Shown here: one piece after another, positions 6,010-8,968 of the stretch | Layout: every line of letters begins with the position of its first letter | How positions within the stretch are numbered: position 1 is the first letter of the stretch | Source of the DNA: Planctomycetaceae bacterium | GTDB lineage: Bacteria; Planctomycetota; Phycisphaerae; Phycisphaerales; SM1A02 | Direction: 5' to 3' | Length of the DNA stretch: 8,968 nucleotides | Assembly (NCBI GenBank): GCA_027488265.1 | Contig: JAIYCA010000128.1 | Location: forward strand, 1-8,968 | Position numbers and translations under genes: made by a program | Notes under the pieces: model-generated | The model's input: only the letters and a program-made list of their open reading frames with translations | Told to the model about the DNA's origin: nothing | Database searches by the model: none

Positions 6010-7584
6010 ATGGCGATCCCCACCGACGCAGCAGTTCTGAAGAACCAGACCGTCCTTCCTCGCAACACGAACCAAGCCCTCGGTATCGGGCAGTTCGCGA
6101 TCGACTTCATGTCGGGGAAGATCGGCTCGCCCGACGCGTCGGTGCTCGAGCGCACCACGATGTTCCACACCGACTCGGTGCTCTGCGGCATCAGTGCGGT
6201 CGCGCTCAATACGAACGCGCCCATCATCCTCCGCGCCGAGGCGGCGGAATACCCGAACGCGAAGGGCGTGCCCGTGTTCGGTTCGACCGCAAAGGTTGCT
6301 GCCGAGAAGGCGATCGTCGCGAACTCGAACGCCGTGCGCGAGTGGGACTCGAACGGCACCAACTTCGGTTTCAACCCGCAACTCGGCCACACCGCGGGCG
6401 AGTTCGGCCACAACGACTTCTATCCCGTCGCCGTTGCCGCAGCGCAGCAGCAGGGGCGCGATGGCGCGTACGCGCTGCGCGGCATGATTTGCATCGACGA
6501 GATCCGCGGCCGCCTCGCCGAAGTCTTCTCGCTCAAGACCTACAAGATCGATCACGTCGTCCACGGCGCGATCGCGAGCGCCGCGACCTACGGCGCGATG
6601 ATGGGCGCAACCGCCGAGCAGATCGAGAGCGCGATCGGCATGACTGTTGCCCACTACATCCCGTGGCGTGCGATTCGCGCGGGTAAGCAACTGAGTGACT
6701 CGAAGGGCGCATCGGCCGCGATTTCGACCGAAGTCGCCGTCCTCTCGATGATGCGCTCGATGCGCGGATTCCTCGGGCCGCGCGACATTTTCCGCAATCC
6801 AGAGAGCATGTTCCGCCAGTTCGAGAAGACGAACGGCGACAGCCCATTCGACCTCGTCCTCTCGCACTTGGGCATCGATTTCGCGGTCATGGGCATGCAC
6901 TTCAAGCTCGGTCTCTACGAGCACCAGTCGGCGGGCGCGCTGCAGGGCGTCCTCACGCTCATCCGTGAGAACCCGCAGATCCTCGAGAATCCCGACCAGA
7001 TCAAGTCGATCAACATCGTCGCGTACGAACCTGCGTTCGGCATCATCGGCGACCCCGCGAAGCGCGATCCGAAGACGCGCCAATCGGCCGACCACTCGAT
7101 GGTCTACATCGTCGGCACGCTGCTTCGCAAGGCCATCGAAATGGCGGAGTCGACCAAGTCGACGAAGCTCGGCCACTGCGACAACTGCTACTGGAAGAAC
7201 CTGATGCTCGTGCCGCACGACTACGCGCCCGATGCGATCTACAACAAGAAGACGCGCGCGCTGATGGAGAAGTTCTCCTTCACGCACGGCGGCCCTGAGT
7301 ACGACCGCCGCTACCCAGACGGCATCCCGACGTCGCTCGTGATCGAGATGGCCGACGGCAAGAAGTACGACTCTGGCCTCGTGATGTACCCCGCTGGTCA
7401 CGCGCGCAACACGACTGCCGACCTCAAGGGGATCCTTACGAAGAAGGCAGAAAACCTCGGCAAACTCGCGTCGGACAACGCGCAGCCGATCATCGATCGC
7501 TTCAACAAGATCGCGTCGCTCTCTGCCGCGGAACTCGCGTCGCTCTACGACTTCCAGATCGCGAATCGCGGGAAGTACGAGTGA
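6010..7584 (+). CDS. prpD: MmgE/PrpD family protein, 2-methylcitrate dehydratase-like
   Basis: A 524-residue member of the MmgE/PrpD family, which includes 2-methylcitrate dehydratase (methylcitrate cycle, propionyl-CoA breakdown) and cis-aconitate decarboxylase. Family marks are 'REWDSNGT' (110-117; Asp113 and Thr117 fit the active-site Asp and Thr), 'GEFGHNDF' with His134 as the likely catalytic His, 'IDHVVHGAIASAATYGAMMG' (180-199), 'SDSKGASAAIS' with Lys232, 'GPRDIF' (256-261), 'FKLGLYEHQSAGAL' (298-311), 'ADHSMVYIVGTLLRKA' (360-375) and 'YPAGHARN' (460-467). It is somewhat longer than the usual 450-490 residues, partly because Thr117 and His134 are further apart than in E. coli PrpD as I recall it. 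The substrate therefore stays open: methylcitrate, aconitate or another tricarboxylate. The ATG at 6010 has only a weak purine-rich upstream site. The stop overlaps the start of the acetyltransferase gene. No prpB or prpC is adjacent. Confidence 0.85.
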   Translation: MAIPTDAAVLKNQTVLPRNTNQALGIGQFAIDFMSGKIGSPDASVLERTTMFHTDSVLCGISAVALNTNAPIILRAEAAEYPNAKGVPVFGSTAKVAAEKAIVANSNAVREWDSNGTNFGFNPQLGHTAGEFGHNDFYPVAVAAAQQQGRDGAYALRGMICIDEIRGRLAEVFSLKTYKIDHVVHGAIASAATYGAMMGATAEQIESAIGMTVAHYIPWRAIRAGKQLSDSKGASAAISTEVAVLSMMRSMRGFLGPRDIFRNPESMFRQFEKTNGDSPFDLVLSHLGIDFAVMGMHFKLGLYEHQSAGALQGVLTLIRENPQILENPDQIKSINIVAYEPAFGIIGDPAKRDPKTRQSADHSMVYIVGTLLRKAIEMAESTKSTKLGHCDNCYWKNLMLVPHDYAPDAIYNKKTRALMEKFSFTHGGPEYDRRYPDGIPTSLVIEMADGKKYDSGLVMYPAGHARNTTADLKGILTKKAENLGKLASDNAQPIIDRFNKIASLSAAELASLYDFQIANRGKYE

Positions 7585-8138
7585 TGGCGCGTTCACGCGA
7601 CGCGAGTGGCGGGCCCGCGGGCAACCAGCACGAAGAACAAGAGAGCAACGACATCTGGATTTGCGACTTCACCGACGCGGACGACCGCGCGGATTTCGCA
7701 CGCTTGATGGCGGAATTCGCGGCCGAGCCAGTATCGGCGAGTCCGCAGTTGGGCGTGGCGCATTTCGAACGCGTCGCCGCGGATCTCGCGCGGCGCGCGG
7801 GAACGCTCGTGCTGCTCGCCGCGCGCGCAGAGAGCGAGTCGACCGAGGGCGTGCTCATCGCATTCGAGGGGTATTCCTCGTTTGCGCGCGGGCCGCTCTT
7901 CAATATCCACGACGTGCACGTCACGCCGGCGGCACGTGGCGCGGGACTTGGTTCGGCGCTCGTTGAGACGCTCGCGGAACTCGGCCGCGAGCACGGTCAC
8001 GCGAAACTCACGCTTGAGGTGAGCGCGACCAACACGGGCGCGATTCGGCTCTATCGAAAGCTTGGGTTTGCGGGGCTCGAGAACTTGCCCGCGGTCACTC
8101 CGGCAGGGGTGACGTACTTCGCGACGAAAAAGCTCTGA
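7584..8138 (+). CDS. GNAT family N-acetyltransferase
   Basis: A 184-residue acetyl-CoA-dependent acetyltransferase of unknown acceptor. The first 25 residues are hydrophilic and probably disordered. The GNAT fold follows, with a long beta strand 'FNIHDVHVTPAARG' (106-119), the acetyl-CoA pyrophosphate loop R118-G-A-G-L-G123, and the motif B region 'EVSATNTGAIRLYRKLGF' (145-162) with the typical Asn and 'LYRKLGF'. The start is tied to the PrpD-like stop: GTGATG at 7581-7586 offers GTG 7581 (4-nt overlap) or ATG 7584 (1-nt overlap). A GGGAAG at 7570-7575 lies 8 nt before the ATG and 5 nt before the GTG, so I prefer the ATG. The overlap implies co-transcription and translational coupling with the PrpD-like gene. 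Acting on that enzyme or on its metabolite is possible but only inferred. Confidence 0.85.
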   Translation: MARSRDASGGPAGNQHEEQESNDIWICDFTDADDRADFARLMAEFAAEPVSASPQLGVAHFERVAADLARRAGTLVLLAARAESESTEGVLIAFEGYSSFARGPLFNIHDVHVTPAARGAGLGSALVETLAELGREHGHAKLTLEVSATNTGAIRLYRKLGFAGLENLPAVTPAGVTYFATKKL

Positions 8139-8165
8139 GTGGTGAAGTTCTGATCGGCGCGCTGC

Positions 8166-8197
8166 GGAGTTGAGGGATGTGCCAACAACCCAACTCT
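8166..8197. terminator. Weak inverted repeat between convergent genes, possible terminator
   Basis: GAGTTG (8167-8172) pairs with CAACTC (8191-8196). One outer G-T pair and two inner G-C pairs after a bulged A extend the stem. It lies 28 bp past the acetyltransferase stop and about 40 bp past the GTPase stop on the other strand, so it could serve both. No good T tract follows on either strand, so confidence is low. The rest of the 97-bp gap shows nothing else. Confidence 0.3.
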
Positions 8198-8235
8198 CAA
8201 ACGTGCCGTTCACCATTCAATTCAGTCCCGCGCGC

Positions 8236-8949
8236 TCAGGCAAACAGCCCGTCGAGCAGTTCGACCACGCCCTTACCCTGCGTCGCGATCGTCTCGAAGA
8301 TCTTGCGACCTCCCGCGATATCAAGCAGTTCGCGCACGAGTTTCGACTCGCCCGCGTGGTCGGCCTTGTTCACGACGAAAAGGTCGGCGATCTCGAGGAT
8401 GCCCGCCTTATCCATCTGCACGGCGTCGCCCATGCCCGGCACGACGACGACCGCAGTGCGATCGACGAAGGTTCGAATCGCGACGTCGTTCTGCCCAGCG
8501 CCCACCGTCTCGACGATCAACTTGCCGTAACCCGCGCCGCCGATCAGTTCGATGATGTCGGGAAGCGTGCGGTAATCCTCACCAACGATCGCGAGCGATC
8601 GGTAGAAGATGCCCTCGTCGACGGCGTTGAAGTCGACACGCAGGCGATCGCCCAAGAGCGCACCGCCCGTGATTGGGCTCATCGGATCAAACGCAACCAC
8701 CGCGATCTTGTCGCCGCGGCGCACGGCTTCGCTCGCCATCGCCGCGACGAGGGTCGACTTGCCTGCGCCCGGCGAACCCGTGATGCCAATGACCTGATTT
8801 GGGCGTCGTCGCGGCGCGTTCACCGCGCGTCCCGCATGCGCGAGCGAAATGTTGCGTGCGAGGAGCGCTGTCGGATGCGTCGTGACCGAAGACGCGAGCG
8901 GCGCGTAGGTCTTCACACTGTCGCGCACGCTGCCGACGATTTGCTCCAT
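8236..8949 (-). CDS. meaB: MeaB/ArgK-family GTPase (methylmalonyl-CoA mutase-associated), short form
   Basis: A G3E-type P-loop GTPase of the MeaB/ArgK group. Members load and protect adenosylcobalamin-dependent methylmalonyl-CoA mutase or related mutases; old 'LAO/AO transport ATPase' names refer to the same family. Motifs in order: 'ALLARNISLA' (28-37) like the family 'ALARAITLVE', P-loop 'GITGSPGAGKST' (55-66), 'DPMSPITGGALLGDR' (88-102; usually DPSSP), 'VETVGAGQND' (146-155), the switch III-like 'PGMGDAVQMDKAGILEIAD' (171-189), and guanine-specifying NKAD (194-197). It ends at 'KGVVELLDGLFA' (226-237), giving 237 residues against about 310-330 for MeaB: the C-terminal helical dimerisation arm is absent. 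The ATG at 8949 gives a reasonable N-terminus, but the frame stays open to the window edge (six more codons), so an upstream start or an upstream fused domain cannot be excluded. No mutase gene is visible; it may lie beyond the right edge. Confidence 0.85.
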   Translation of the reverse strand: MEQIVGSVRDSVKTYAPLASSVTTHPTALLARNISLAHAGRAVNAPRRRPNQVIGITGSPGAGKSTLVAAMASEAVRRGDKIAVVAFDPMSPITGGALLGDRLRVDFNAVDEGIFYRSLAIVGEDYRTLPDIIELIGGAGYGKLIVETVGAGQNDVAIRTFVDRTAVVVVPGMGDAVQMDKAGILEIADLFVVNKADHAGESKLVRELLDIAGGRKIFETIATQGKGVVELLDGLFA

Positions 8950-8968
8950 GCCCGTTCCAGTGTGATAG

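Noticed and set aside
5980..7596. Long 538-codon open frame on the minus strand, opposite the PrpD-like gene
   Set aside because: It mirrors the PrpD-like frame and gives an Arg/Asp/Val-rich protein with no recognisable motif, as expected from antisense reading of GC-rich coding DNA. The plus-strand frame has clear family motifs along its whole length.

Overview
The window looks like a piece of chromosome from a GC-rich planctomycete-type bacterium, most likely of the Phycisphaerae/Phycisphaerales. The clues are two proteins that each carry a short zinc ribbon (CxxC, then about 12 residues, then CPECG) ahead of several membrane segments, a DUF1573-like protein, and dense CG-rich codon use. 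The lineage is inferred from this gene style and was not tested. I recognise no rRNA, tRNA, CRISPR array, insertion sequence, phage gene or origin.

Layout: (1) the 3' end of a DUF1573-like gene (+) runs in from the left edge. It converges on an acetyl-CoA acetyltransferase (thiolase) gene on the minus strand. The 137 bp between them hold a strong 11-bp hairpin terminator and a 16-bp tandem repeat. (2) Divergent from the thiolase is class I fructose-1,6-bisphosphatase (fbp, +), after a leader with several small hairpins and an uncertain start codon. (3) Next comes an unusual 563-residue fusion (+): a complete ribokinase/PfkB-type sugar kinase, a zinc ribbon, then about six membrane segments. 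(4) A separate gene downstream encodes the same kind of zinc ribbon plus membrane domain without a kinase; a degenerate 16-nt periodic repeat lies between the two. (5) A MmgE/PrpD-family (2-methylcitrate dehydratase-like) gene overlaps a GNAT acetyltransferase gene and the two are probably translationally coupled. (6) Converging on that pair from the right edge is a short MeaB/ArgK-type GTPase (minus), whose G domain is complete but which ends right after it.

Several genes belong to central carbon metabolism: acetyl-CoA condensation or cleavage (thiolase), gluconeogenesis (fbp), sugar phosphorylation (kinase domain), methylcitrate chemistry (PrpD-like) and maintenance of the B12-dependent methylmalonyl-CoA mutase (MeaB). 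PrpD-like and MeaB-like proteins both relate to propionyl-CoA disposal, but they are convergent, and no prpB, prpC, mutase or carboxylase gene is in view, so a shared pathway here is only a suggestion.

The least ordinary item is the kinase-zinc-ribbon-membrane fusion beside an unfused relative of its C-terminal half. It would place a normally soluble sugar kinase at the membrane. Other points of note are an apparent insertion beside the PrpD-like active site, the shortened MeaB-like GTPase, and two unrelated intergenic repeats that share a 16-nt period.
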